A stretch of 64,000 nucleotides of DNA from Frigoribacterium endophyticum (GTDB lineage Bacteria > Actinomycetota > Actinomycetes > Actinomycetales > Microbacteriaceae), in assembly GCF_011759585.1 (NCBI RefSeq), contig NZ_JAAOYV010000002.1, positions 1,299,510 to 1,363,509 on the forward strand, in the 5' to 3' direction. The notes beneath the pieces were generated by a model. The model saw nothing but the letters and a program-made list of their open reading frames with translations. It was not told the DNA's origin and ran no database searches. The position numbers were made by a program, and so were the translations under genes. Positions 9,356-21,652 of this stretch are shown piece by piece. Position 1 is the stretch's first letter. The number at the start of each line of letters is the position of its first letter.

Positions 9356-10144
9356 TCAGGCTCCCACTCCGGCCGCAGCCAGCTCGGCCGGCACCTCGGT
9401 GAGGGGCGACCACTGATCGAAGACCCCGTACGCCACGATGCGCTCCTGCGCCGTGAACATCGGGTTGCAGCTGGTGAGCGTGATGAGACGCTCGCCGGAG
9501 GCGGCGCTCACGTCGGGCGCGTCGGGCACCGGCTGCAGCACGGAGACCTGGGTCGCCGGCACGTACTGGAGGTTGCGGAACGTGTACGTGTACCAGCCGT
9601 CCTGCGTCTGCACGTAGATCTTGTCGCCGGGCTGGAGGTCGGCGATCTTGTTGAAGGGCGCCCCGTACGTCGTGCGGTGGGCCGCGATGCCGAAGTTGCC
9701 GACCTGGCCCGGCATCTGCGTCTCGTCGTAGTGGCCGATGCCGATCTTGTTGAGCGTGCGCACCGTGCTCGTGCCGCCGGCGATGGGCACGGCGTAGTCG
9801 GCGCCGAAGCGGGGCACGTAGAAGTTCGCGAAGGTCTGCGCCTGGGCCGGGGCCGCCGTCACCGGCGGGTCGGCGCCCTCGGGCACCTCCGTGGGCGCCG
9901 CGCTGGCCTGCTGCTCGAACTGCTCGCTGAGCTGTGACGCCTGGTCGCGGTGCTCGTCGGCGACGACGAGGTCGTTGAACCACTGCTGCCAGCCGATGAA
10001 GAGCAGGACGAGGACGCCCGCCGTGATCAGGAGCTCACCGAAGACCCCCACGACGGAGACGCGCCGTCGGGGCCGACGGGGCCGTGGCGGCTTCGGTGCA
10101 GCGGCACGGCGTCGGCCACGGGACCGGCGGGAGTCGTCATCCAT
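9356..10144 (-). CDS. Class E sortase
   Basis: 262 residues: an Arg/Pro-rich cytoplasmic N terminus (1-30), a membrane helix (about 31-52), a linker, and a sortase domain from about 115. The catalytic triad is visible: His in IAAHRTTYGAPF, Cys in TLTSCNPMF, and Arg in QERIVAYGVF. Class E enzymes anchor LAXTG-type surface proteins to peptidoglycan and are typical of actinobacteria. No obvious sortase substrate is encoded nearby. It heads a three-gene minus-strand operon with the small membrane protein and the amidotransferase. Confidence 0.93.
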   Translation of the reverse strand: MDDDSRRSRGRRRAAAPKPPRPRRPRRRVSVVGVFGELLITAGVLVLLFIGWQQWFNDLVVADEHRDQASQLSEQFEQQASAAPTEVPEGADPPVTAAPAQAQTFANFYVPRFGADYAVPIAGGTSTVRTLNKIGIGHYDETQMPGQVGNFGIAAHRTTYGAPFNKIADLQPGDKIYVQTQDGWYTYTFRNLQYVPATQVSVLQPVPDAPDVSAASGERLITLTSCNPMFTAQERIVAYGVFDQWSPLTEVPAELAAAGVGA

Positions 10145-10238
10145 GGCTCGATCCTACGTGCTGCACCCGTGCGGGAAAGCGGCCGTCACACGGCGTTCAC
10201 CCGGGGAGGGACCAGGGCTCCCCCAGCACCCGGGACGC

Positions 10239-10252
10239 TAGTATGTGCGCCA
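10239..10252 (+). promoter_or_regulatory. Putative -10 element for leaderless crgA
   Basis: TAGTAT at 10239-10244 is a good extended -10 match. Transcription would start seven to eight bases later, at or next to ATG 10252. No Shine-Dalgarno sequence precedes this ATG. Both points suggest a leaderless mRNA, which is common in actinobacteria. No convincing -35 element was seen. Confidence 0.4.
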
Positions 10253-10515
10253 TGGCCACTGACAAGAACCGAACCACGAAGCCCGCCCGCGCCCGCGAGG
10301 CCCGCTCCGGCGAGGCTCAGACCTCCGCCGAGGCGCCGAACCCGGTGTGGTTCAAGCCGGTCATGTTCGGCTTCATGCTGGTCGGCCTCGCCTGGATCGT
10401 GGTCTTCTACGTCAGCCAGAGCACCCTGCCCGTGCAGTCGCTCGGCTCGTGGAACATCCTGATCGGCTTCGGCATCATGTTCGTCGGCTTCCTCATGACC
10501 ACCCGTTGGCGCTGA
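10252..10515 (+). CDS. crgA: Cell division protein CrgA
   Basis: 87 residues: a basic, disordered N terminus (1-30) followed by two membrane helices (about 37-56 and 65-82) ending MTTRWR, the typical CrgA layout (NPVWFKPVMFGFMLVGLAWI). CrgA interacts with FtsZ, FtsQ and penicillin-binding proteins and tunes septation. An ATG at 10243 would add three residues; ATG 10252 matches the family start better. It is divergent from the sortase operon and ends in a hairpin that starts at the stop codon. Confidence 0.93.
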   Translation: MATDKNRTTKPARAREARSGEAQTSAEAPNPVWFKPVMFGFMLVGLAWIVVFYVSQSTLPVQSLGSWNILIGFGIMFVGFLMTTRWR

Positions 10516-10534
10516 CGCGGGTTCTCCGCGTCAG
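10512..10534 (+). terminator. crgA terminator hairpin
   Basis: CTGACGCGG, loop GTTCT, CCGCGTCAG: a perfect 9-bp stem beginning inside the crgA stop codon. Confidence 0.6.
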
Positions 10535-10557
10535 GGCCCGGCTCGAACGGGTCTTCG

Positions 10558-10577
10558 GAACTACGTCGACGTAGTTC
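10558..10577. repeat. 20-bp perfect palindrome
   Basis: GAACTACGTCGACGTAGTTC is perfectly self-complementary over 20 bases. It lies between the crgA terminator and two DnaA-box-like 9-mers. It could be an operator or a recombination or replication-associated site; nothing in the sequence decides. Confidence 0.6.
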
Positions 10578-10596
10578 TCCCCAGTGTTAATAAGCC

Positions 10597-10619
10597 TGTG
10601 GATAACTCCCTGTGGAGAA
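10597..10619. promoter_or_regulatory. Two DnaA-box-like 9-mers
   Basis: TGTGGATAA at 10597-10605 is the exact complement of the consensus TTATCCACA; TGTGGAGAA at 10611-10619 differs by one base. The stretch 10575-10620 is also relatively A+T-rich. No replication gene is adjacent, so these may titrate DnaA or mark a regulated promoter. Confidence 0.5.
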
Positions 10620-10661
10620 CGGTGGGGAGAAAGTCCCGGTCACACAGCTCGGCCAGGAACG

Positions 10662-10697
10662 AGAAGAGGCGGCTCCCCACAAGGAGCCGCCTCTTCT
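10662..10697. terminator. Strong bidirectional terminator hairpin
   Basis: A perfect 15-bp stem (AGAAGAGGCGGCTCC and its complement) with the 6-base loop CCACAA. It lies between the converging crgA (+) and rhomboid (-) genes and can serve both strands. Confidence 0.8.
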
Positions 10698-10761
10698 GTC
10701 GTTCAGGTGTTCGAGCCCGACCGAGCTGGGCGGTCGGGGCAGGTCGACCCGACCAGACTGC

Positions 10762-11613
10762 TCAGAGCAGACCGATCAGCTGCGCCGACCTCAGCAGGGT
10801 GATCGCGACCACCGCGACGCCGAGGGCGACGAGCACGCCGGTCTGGAGGGCGTGCTTCGACCGGTGGCGGGTCTTGGAGTACAGGAACGCCACCGCGCCT
10901 CCCACGATCAGGCCGCCGACGTGGGCCTGCCAGGCGACGCTCGGCAGGATGAAGCCGAGGGCGAGGTTGATCGCGACGAGCACCAGCAGCTGGATGCTGC
11001 GGCTGCCGAGGCTGCGGGCGATCACGAAGAACGCGGCCATGAGGCCGAAGACCGCACCGGAGGCGCCCAGCACCACCGAGGACGGCGCCAGGACCGCGAC
11101 CGCCGCCGACCCGCCGATGCCGGCGATGAAGTACAGCGCCGAGTACCGGGCCCGACCGAGCTGACGTTCGAGCTCCGCTCCGAAGATGTACAGGGAGTAC
11201 ATGTTGAAGAGGATGTGCCAGAAGCTGCCGTGGACGAACATCGTCGTGACCATGCGCCAGGGCTGCTGGATCTCGACCGGCGCGTAGAAGACGAGCGCCT
11301 GCGTCACGACGCCGTTGCCGACGCCCGTGAGCAGCTGCAGCAGGAAGACCACCGCGGTGACGGCCATGATGCTGTACGTCACGACGGGCTTCCCCGCCGC
11401 GGCGGCCCCGCGGAAACGGGTCACGACGGCCGGCTTCACGCGCGGCGCGGAGCCGCGCGCCTCACGGACGCACTCGGGGCAGTGCACGCCGACCGCGGCC
11501 GGGGTCTGGCACTCGCCGCAGATCGTGCGCCCGCACCGCTGGCAGAGCACGAAGCTCTGTCGGTCGGGGTGGCGGTAGCAGTAGTTCGCGGCGTTCCGGG
11601 GAGCGTCGGTCAC
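10762..11613 (-). CDS. Rhomboid-family intramembrane serine protease with N-terminal zinc-binding segment
   Basis: 283 residues. Residues 10-52 carry a B-box-like zinc-binding pattern with Cys/His pairs (CYRHPDRQ, LCQRCGRTICGECQ, HCPECV). Six membrane helices follow. The catalytic Ser is in GASGAVFGL and the catalytic His in WQAHVGGLIVGG, both inside helices as in rhomboids. It would cleave membrane-protein substrates within the bilayer. GTG 11613 directly abuts the cyclophilin stop codon, so the two genes are co-transcribed and coupled. The zinc-finger plus rhomboid architecture is common in actinobacteria; its substrate is unknown. Confidence 0.93.
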   Translation of the reverse strand: MTDAPRNAANYCYRHPDRQSFVLCQRCGRTICGECQTPAAVGVHCPECVREARGSAPRVKPAVVTRFRGAAAAGKPVVTYSIMAVTAVVFLLQLLTGVGNGVVTQALVFYAPVEIQQPWRMVTTMFVHGSFWHILFNMYSLYIFGAELERQLGRARYSALYFIAGIGGSAAVAVLAPSSVVLGASGAVFGLMAAFFVIARSLGSRSIQLLVLVAINLALGFILPSVAWQAHVGGLIVGGAVAFLYSKTRHRSKHALQTGVLVALGVAVVAITLLRSAQLIGLL

Positions 11614-12153
11614 CTAGACCTCGTCGATGGTGACGCTCTCGAGCACGACGTCGTCGATCGGCTTGTCGCGGGCGTCGGTCTTGACGGCCTCGATGGCGTC
11701 GACGACCTTCTTCGACTCGTCGTCGGAGACGACGCCGAAGATGGTGTGCTTGCCCTGCAGCCAGGGGGTGGGCACGGTCGTGATGAAGAACTGCGAGCCG
11801 TTGGTGCCCTTGCCGCCGCGGGTGCCGGCGTTGGCCATGGCGAGGACGTAGGGGGCGTTGAAGTTCAGCTCGGGGTGGATCTCGTCGTCGAACTGGTAGC
11901 CGGGGCCGCCGACGCCCTGGCCGAGCGGGTCGCCGCCCTGGAGCATGAAGTCCTTGATGATGCGGTGGAAGACGACGCCGTCGTAGAGCTTGTCGGTGCT
12001 GACCTTGCCCGTGGCGGGGTGGGTCCACTCGATCGTTCCGGTGGCGAGGCCGACGAAGTTGGCGACGGTCTTGGGGGCGTGGTCGCCGAAGAGGTCGACC
12101 TTGATCGTGCCGAGGTTGGTCGTGAGGGTGGCGACAGCAGTGTGCGTGGACAT
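11614..12153 (-). CDS. Cyclophilin-type peptidyl-prolyl cis-trans isomerase
   Basis: 179 residues from ATG 12153. Motifs of the cyclophilin active site are present: VVFHRIIKDFMLQGGDP (catalytic Arg), GSQFFIT, and the WLQGKHTIFG end. It catalyses proline isomerisation during protein folding in the cytoplasm; no signal peptide is visible. ATG 12162 would add three residues, but GGGAG sits about 10 bases from ATG 12153 and nearly touches ATG 12162, so the later start is preferred. It is the first gene of a pair with the rhomboid protease, as in related actinobacteria. Confidence 0.94.
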   Translation of the reverse strand: MSTHTAVATLTTNLGTIKVDLFGDHAPKTVANFVGLATGTIEWTHPATGKVSTDKLYDGVVFHRIIKDFMLQGGDPLGQGVGGPGYQFDDEIHPELNFNAPYVLAMANAGTRGGKGTNGSQFFITTVPTPWLQGKHTIFGVVSDDESKKVVDAIEAVKTDARDKPIDDVVLESVTIDEV

Positions 12154-12291
12154 GAGCGCCATTCTCCCACAGGGCCCGGACCCCCCAGCGGGTGCCCAGC
12201 GATCGCGGTGTTACCTGCCAGGATGCCTCGTGCCACACTGGGAGGCCAGCATCGTACTCACCCGTTGCCTACTAGTCGTTGGAGGAACACT

Positions 12292-12828
12292 GTGGCCCTG
12301 TCACGCAAGCAGAAGAAAGAACTGAAGAAGTTCAAGAAGCACGCGGTCGACGTGTGGTCGGAGCAGCGTGAGGTCCTCGGCCACGCCGGCAAGGTCATCG
12401 GCGACGCCCGTGACCACGGCGTGAAGTACGCGAACAAGACGGTCGTGCCGCGCGTCAAGGGCGCCGTCGACTCGAACGTCCGCCCGGCCGTCTCCTCCGG
12501 CCTCGCCGCGAGCTCGCACGCCGCGGCCGTCGCGCAGGACCGCTGGAAGCACGACGTGTACCCGGCCGTCGCCTCCTACCTCTCGGGCCTCGACCTGGTC
12601 AACGACCCCAAGGTGAAGAAGGCCGTCAAGAACGCCAAGAAGCAGGGCTCGAAGGTCGCGGCCAAGTACGTGCCCTCGAAGAAGAAGTCGGGCCCCGGCG
12701 TCGGCGGCGTGCTGCTGATCGGCCTCGGCGTGGTCGCCCTCGGCGGCATCGTCTTCGCCGCTGTGCAGACCCTCCGTGCCGACGACGAGCTCTGGGTCGC
12801 CGACGACGACGCCGACACCAAGGCCTAG
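12292..12828 (+). CDS. Lys-rich protein with C-terminal membrane helix, unknown function
   Basis: 178 residues with a GTG start preceded by GGAGG six bases upstream. The N terminus is strongly basic (SRKQKKELKKFKKH), the middle is amphipathic and Ala/Val-rich, a KKKSGPG stretch precedes one membrane helix (about 140-160: [20 protein letters not shown]), and the last 15 residues are acidic. This is consistent with a tail-anchored inner-membrane protein whose basic domain faces the cytoplasm and could contact nucleic acid or lipid head groups. I do not recognise a characterised family. A very strong terminator follows. Confidence 0.82.
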   Translation: MALSRKQKKELKKFKKHAVDVWSEQREVLGHAGKVIGDARDHGVKYANKTVVPRVKGAVDSNVRPAVSSGLAASSHAAAVAQDRWKHDVYPAVASYLSGLDLVNDPKVKKAVKNAKKQGSKVAAKYVPSKKKSGPGVGGVLLIGLGVVALGGIVFAAVQTLRADDELWVADDDADTKA

Positions 12829-12846
12829 TCGCCCCCGCACCGCCCC

Positions 12847-12882
12847 CGAGAGGGCCCGCTCCCCCCGGAGCGGGCCCTCTCG
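12847..12882 (+). terminator. Terminator after the Lys-rich membrane protein
   Basis: A perfect 16-bp stem (CGAGAGGGCCCGCTCC and its complement) with a CCCC loop, 18 bases after the stop codon. Confidence 0.8.
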
Positions 12883-12898
12883 CACGTCCACCCCCCGG

Positions 12899-13217
12899 TC
12901 GACGAGCGAAGCGACGTCGCCCGCCCTCGTCCGCACCTCCGAGCCCGGCCCCCGAGTAGCCGTCGTCCCCTCCGACCTCACAATTTGAGAGAGATCGCCC
13001 CGCAGAGCCGCCAGCACCCCCACTGCCCAGGCCTCGTCCCCCGGATCCCTCTCGCTTTCCCGCCCCGGGAGCCCACCCCAGCCCTCCCCGCCAGCGGAGC
13101 GGCGCGGCGTCACCCAGCAGCTGACGAGCGAAGCGATGTCACCCCCCGACAACGAGCGAAGCGACGTTGCCCGGCGACGAGCGAAGCGACGTCACCCGCA
13201 ACGAGCGAAGCGACGTT
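12899..13217. repeat. Five dispersed copies of an 18-bp hairpin-forming repeat
   Basis: Copies at 12901-12918, 13123-13140, 13151-13168, 13176-13193 and 13200-13217 follow RACGAGCGAAGCGAYGTY. The core ACGAGCGAAGCGA is identical in all. The ends covary: GACG pairs with CGTC, AACG with CGTT, and one copy has GACG with TGTC (a G-T pair). The spacer 12829-13293 holds no convincing gene; it also has a 9-bp GC-rich hairpin at 13243-13263. The repeats look like a structured RNA or REP-like element, not a CRISPR, because spacing is irregular. Confidence 0.75.
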
Positions 13218-13293
13218 GCGCCTCCCCCTTCGGGGACTGGATCTGCGGCGCGCTGCGCCGCAGGAGCGGCGGCGCAGCCAACAAGCACGAACG

Positions 13294-13332
13294 AAAAATC
13301 CCCGCGAGTTCCCCGAAGGGGAACGAGCAGGG
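13294..13332 (-). terminator. Terminator of the gyrBA-DUF3566-tRNA transcript
   Basis: Read on the minus strand just after tRNA-Ala: a 15-bp stem with three mismatches and the loop TTC (inner stem GTTCCCC/GGGGAAC), followed at once by ATTTTT. This is a rare classical intrinsic terminator with a T tract in this G+C-rich sequence. Confidence 0.75.
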
Positions 13333-13348
13333 AAAGACCCATTTTTCG

Positions 13349-13421
13349 TGGAGCCTAGGAGAATCGAACTCCTGACATCCTGCTTGCAAAGCAGGCGCTC
13401 TACCAACTGAGCTAAGGCCCC
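13349..13421 (-). tRNA. tRNA-Ala (anticodon TGC)
   Basis: The 73-base minus-strand sequence folds as a standard cloverleaf: acceptor GGGGCCT with AGGCTCC, D loop AGCTCAGTTGGTAGAGC, anticodon stem CCTGC with loop TTTGCAA and anticodon TGC, T loop GTTCGATTC. The 3' CCA is not encoded, so it depends on the CCA-adding enzyme found at 39.8 kb. It follows tRNA-Ile, as in many actinobacteria downstream of gyrA. Confidence 0.96.
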
Positions 13422-13472
13422 GTTCGGCGGAGTGAACCGCGGCGGGGAACCCGTCGGTGGTTCTCACGGGAG

Positions 13473-13546
13473 TGGGGCTAACAGGACTTGAACCTGTGAC
13501 CTCTTCGTTATCAGCGAAGCGCTCTAACCGCCTGAGCTATAGCCCC
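13473..13546 (-). tRNA. tRNA-Ile (anticodon GAT)
   Basis: 74 bases: acceptor GGGGCTA with TAGCCCC, D arm AGCTCAGGCGGTTAGAGC, anticodon loop CTGATAA with anticodon GAT, T loop GTTCAAGTC. No encoded CCA. Transcribed with tRNA-Ala from the gyr side. Confidence 0.96.
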
Positions 13547-13618
13547 CGGACCGTCGTAAAGCCTACAGCACGACGACGGAGTTCACGAATCGAGCGTCTG
13601 CTCGGCCCGTGAGCCGGT

Positions 13619-14018
13619 TCAGTTGTTCGTGAAGCCCACGAGCAGGCCGCCGGTGACGCGGACGCTCAGGTTGTACAGCACGGCGACGATGGCGCCGATG
13701 ACGGTGCCGACGACGACGTTCAGGACGGCGACGACGATGCTGAAGAGCATGATCTGGGCGATCGAGAACGTGTCCTGGAGGGAGAAGTTCTGGTCGCCGA
13801 GGATGTCGCGCAGCAGGGTGTCGAGGTCGTTGAAGATGCCGGTCTGGTTGAGGATCAGCCAGATCAGGAACGTCGCGACGATCGTGATGATGCCGAGGGC
13901 CACCGCGATGAGGAACGACAGCTTCACGACCGACCAGAAGTCGATGTAGACGAGCTTGAGTCGGACCTGCTTGGTGCCGGAGGGCTTCTTGGCCTTGCTC
14001 TGGAGTCTGTCAGCGACG

Positions 14019-14026
<8 letters not shown>
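13619..14026 (-). CDS. DUF3566 transmembrane protein
   Basis: 135 residues. A basic N terminus ([28 protein letters not shown]) leads into a membrane helix (about 35-60), an amphipathic middle and a second helix (about 88-115), ending in [10 protein letters not shown]. This is the DUF3566 family, found almost invariably between gyrA and the tRNA-Ile/Ala genes in actinobacteria. Function is unknown; conserved placement has suggested links to division or envelope. Its start overlaps the gyrA stop by 8 bases, so it is co-translated with gyrase A. Confidence 0.9.
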
Positions 14027-16688
<2,662 letters not shown>

Positions 16689-16765
16689 GATTCTCCGTCT
16701 GTCGTGGTGTGCCCCGGTCGTCTCCGCGGGGCGCGGGCGTGCTCCGGCTCAGCCGGAGGCGCGCA

Positions 16766-18820
<2,055 letters not shown>

Positions 18821-18906
18821 TCAGAGTCTACCGCAGGCGTGTCCCCCGTAGGGCGAGATCCGCCCACAGACGGATTTTCACGAGCCGGTTGGACGATTCA
18901 CCCTCC

Positions 18907-19458
18907 CTAGCCGTAAGTATCGCGAGGACCACGCCCTGGAACCGATCTGGGGCCGCGTTTCCAGGACGGGGCGTTGGGTGCCAGGAAACGCACCGACTGG
19001 ATCCCCGCGTCGGGGTACCTCTGGACGATGGTCGTCGTGACCGTCCCGCGCATGAGCCGGAGCTGCGTCGCCCACGCCGTGGAGTCGCACTGCACGGTCA
19101 GCGTGCCGTCGTCGATCGACACCGGGTCGGAGTGCGCGGCGAGCTCCTCGCCGACCATGTCGGGCCACGCGGTCATGAGCTCGGACTGCGCCAGCGGCGA
19201 GCTCCAGCCCATCTCGGTCGTGACCGTGGCGAGCACGTCGGCGATGCCGCGGGGCTCCCGGCCCGTGCCGAACGGCTGGCTCGGCGAGCCGAGCTTGATG
19301 GCCTTGCGGCGACGGCCGTCGCGCGAGCGCCCGTTCGGGTCGCCGAACACGCGCCGGAACCGGAGGTACACGCGCTGCGCCTCGTTGTCGCCCCGGGGAG
19401 GCGCGGGCTCGGCCGCCGGGGCCGGCTCCGCGGCCGGGGTGGTCGCGTCGTCGCTCAC
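18907..19458 (-). CDS. DUF721 / DciA-like protein
   Basis: 183 residues from GTG 19458, which overlaps the recF stop as GTGA. After an Ala/Pro-rich N terminus, the DUF721 domain spans about 70-165 (WPDMVGEELAAHSDPVSIDDGTL, then STAWATQLRLM). DUF721 proteins include DciA, the loader or regulator of the DnaB helicase in bacteria without DnaC. That function fits the recF-gyrB location and the DnaB gene elsewhere in this window, but has not been shown for this protein. The 168 bases to gyrB hold no other gene. Confidence 0.9.
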   Translation of the reverse strand: MSDDATTPAAEPAPAAEPAPPRGDNEAQRVYLRFRRVFGDPNGRSRDGRRRKAIKLGSPSQPFGTGREPRGIADVLATVTTEMGWSSPLAQSELMTAWPDMVGEELAAHSDPVSIDDGTLTVQCDSTAWATQLRLMRGTVTTTIVQRYPDAGIQSVRFLAPNAPSWKRGPRSVPGRGPRDTYG

Positions 19459-20696
19459 GGGGTCGCCGCCTCGTCGACCGGCCCGGCCGCCTCCACCGGC
19501 GCCGCCTCGACCGGCGTCGCCGCCTCGCTGACCGGCTCGGGCTGCTCGACGATCGTGCCCTTCGCGATGCGCACGGTGTGCGCCTTGAGCCGGGCGGGCA
19601 CGTCGCCCTCGACCGCGGCGGTGATGAGCACCTGCTCGTAGTCGGCGACGGCGTCGGCGAGTCGCTCGCGCCGTGACCCGTCGAGCTCGGCGAACACGTC
19701 GTCGAGCACGATCACCGGGTCGCCCGTCGCGGAGTCGGTGCGGATGACCGCGGCCGACGCGAGCTTCAGCGCGAGGGCGAACGACCACGACTCCCCGTGG
19801 CTGGCGTACCCGCGGGCCGGCAGCGCGTTGAGCGAGAGGAAGAGGTCGTCGCGGTGCGGGCCGACGAGGGTGAGGCCGCGGTCGAGCTCGGAGGGCCGCA
19901 CCCGCGCGAGCGCCTGGCGGAAGACCTCGGGGACCTCCGCCGGCGGGATCGACTCGCTCGGCGCCTCCGCCGCGGTGGTCTCGTCGTCGGGCACGGAGCC
20001 CCGGATGCTGAGGACGGTCGAGAGCCGCGCGGCGTGGTCCTCGCCGGCGACGGCGGCGTACGACCGGGCGACCTCGGGGGCGAGGTCGGCGACGAGCTGG
20101 TCACGGGCGACGACGATCTCGCTGCCGAGCGCGACGAGCCGTTCGTCCCAGATGTCGAGCGTGCCGAGCCGGTTCGGCTTGACGCCGGAGGCGCGGGCCG
20201 ACTTCAGGAGCGTGTTGCGCTGCTTGAGCACCCGCTCGTAGTCGGCCTGCACGCCCGCGAGGCGCGGCGAGCGGGTCACGAGCAGCTCGTCGAGGAAGCG
20301 GCGGCGGCCCGAGGGCTCGCCGCGGACGAGCGCGAGGTCCTCCGGCGCGAAGAGGACGCTGGTGAAGTAGCGCGGCAGCTCGCGGGGCTTGATCGCCCCG
20401 CGGTTGACCTGCGCCCGGTTGGGCGACGACCGGTTGATCTGGACCTCGGCGAGCAGCTCGCGGTCTCCCGCCTCGAGGCGGGCCCGCACGATGGCCGAGT
20501 CGGTGCCCTGCCGGATCAGCGCGGCGTCGGACGACACCCGGTGCGAGCCGAGGCTCGCCAGGTAGCCGAGCGACTCGACCAGGTTCGTCTTGCCCTGGCC
20601 GTTGCTGCCGACGAAGAGGTTGGGCCCGCGCGCGAGCGCGACTTCTGCGGACGCGTAGTTCCGGAAGTCGGTCAGGCTGAGATGCAGTACTCGCAC
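19455..20696 (-). CDS. recF: DNA replication/repair protein RecF
   Basis: 413 residues from GTG 20696 (VRVLHLSLTDFRNYA is the canonical RecF N terminus). Walker A is GSNGQGKTNLVES; the ABC signature and Walker B region lie near the C terminus (VIVLDDVFAELDGSRRERL). RecF loads RecA at single-strand gaps with RecO and RecR. A Pro/Ala/Val-rich tail of about 35 residues extends beyond the usual end. It is 17 bases downstream of gnd and overlaps the DUF721 gene. Confidence 0.96.
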   Translation of the reverse strand: MRVLHLSLTDFRNYASAEVALARGPNLFVGSNGQGKTNLVESLGYLASLGSHRVSSDAALIRQGTDSAIVRARLEAGDRELLAEVQINRSSPNRAQVNRGAIKPRELPRYFTSVLFAPEDLALVRGEPSGRRRFLDELLVTRSPRLAGVQADYERVLKQRNTLLKSARASGVKPNRLGTLDIWDERLVALGSEIVVARDQLVADLAPEVARSYAAVAGEDHAARLSTVLSIRGSVPDDETTAAEAPSESIPPAEVPEVFRQALARVRPSELDRGLTLVGPHRDDLFLSLNALPARGYASHGESWSFALALKLASAAVIRTDSATGDPVIVLDDVFAELDGSRRERLADAVADYEQVLITAAVEGDVPARLKAHTVRIAKGTIVEQPEPVSEAATPVEAAPVEAAGPVDEAATP

Positions 20697-20713
20697 GCGG
20701 GCCGGTGAGGCGA

Positions 20714-21598
20714 CTAGGCCTTCTTGACCGCGTGGCCGCCGAACTGGTTGCGCAGGGCAGCCACGGCCTTCATGGTCGGCGAGCCCTCGCCCTGGCGCGA
20801 CACGAAGCGCGCGAAGATCGAGGCGCTCAGCGCGGGCATCGGGACGGCGTGGGCGATGCCCTCCTCGAGGGTCCAGCGACCCTCTCCGCTGTCTTCGACG
20901 TAGCCGGACAGCGCCTCGAGCTTGGGGTCGGCCTCGAGGGCCAGGACCATGAGCTCGAGCAGCCAGGAGCGGACGACCGTGCCGCGCTGCCACGCCTTGA
21001 AGACCGCGGGGACGTCCTCGACGAGGCCCTTGGCCTCGAGGAGCTCGTAGCCCTCGCCGTACGCCTGCATGATCGCGTACTCGATGCCGTTGTGGACCAT
21101 CTTCGCGTAGTGGCCCGCGCCGACGCCGCCGGCGTGGCTGAAGCCCTCGGCGCGGGGGCCCTCGGGGCGCAGCGCGTCGAAGACGGGCATGGCGCGCTCG
21201 ACGTCGGCGGCGTCGCCGCCGACCATCAGGCCGTAGCCGTTCTCGAGGCCCCAGACGCCGCCCGAGACGCCGGCGTCCATGTAGCGGATGCCCTTGGCGT
21301 CGAGGAGGGTCGCGTGCACCTCGTCGTCGAGCCACTTCGAGTTGCCGCCGTCGATGACCAGGTCACCGGGCTCGAGCACCTCGCCCAGGTCCTTGATGAC
21401 CGCGTCGGTGATCTGGCCGTGCGGCACCATCACCCAGACGAGGCGGGGCGACGGCAGAGCCGCGGCGAGGGCGCCGAGGTCCGCGACGTCGGAGACGGCG
21501 GGGTTCGCGTCGTAGCCGGTGACCTCGATGCCCGCGTTGCGCAGGCGAGCGCGCATGTTGTTGCCCATTTTGCCGAGACCGACGAGGCCGATGTGCAT
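20714..21598 (-). CDS. gnd: 6-phosphogluconate dehydrogenase, decarboxylating (short GntZ type)
   Basis: 294 residues. N-terminal Rossmann motif GLVGLGKMGNNMRARL; the substrate-binding signature DAGVSGGVWGLENGYGLMVGG; and the catalytic Lys in GHYAKMVHNGIEYA. The length matches the short GntZ/YqeC class, not the 470-residue Gnd. It oxidises 6-phosphogluconate to ribulose 5-phosphate. Placement between dnaN and recF is a known actinobacterial arrangement and is metabolically unrelated to its neighbours. Confidence 0.95.
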   Translation of the reverse strand: MHIGLVGLGKMGNNMRARLRNAGIEVTGYDANPAVSDVADLGALAAALPSPRLVWVMVPHGQITDAVIKDLGEVLEPGDLVIDGGNSKWLDDEVHATLLDAKGIRYMDAGVSGGVWGLENGYGLMVGGDAADVERAMPVFDALRPEGPRAEGFSHAGGVGAGHYAKMVHNGIEYAIMQAYGEGYELLEAKGLVEDVPAVFKAWQRGTVVRSWLLELMVLALEADPKLEALSGYVEDSGEGRWTLEEGIAHAVPMPALSASIFARFVSRQGEGSPTMKAVAALRNQFGGHAVKKA

Positions 21599-21652
21599 GA
21601 GATTCCTTCGTTCAGTGGAGGCGCCGTCTGAGCGCCTTCGTCGTGGTGCGCG

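Noticed and set aside
12899-13217. CRISPR array
   Set aside because: Repeats are 18 bp with irregular spacing from under 10 to over 200 bases, and no cas genes are present.
13447-13463. GAACC-N7-GGTTC motif between the two tRNAs as another member of the long hairpin family
   Set aside because: Only a 5-bp stem; too short to group with the 25-29 bp elements.
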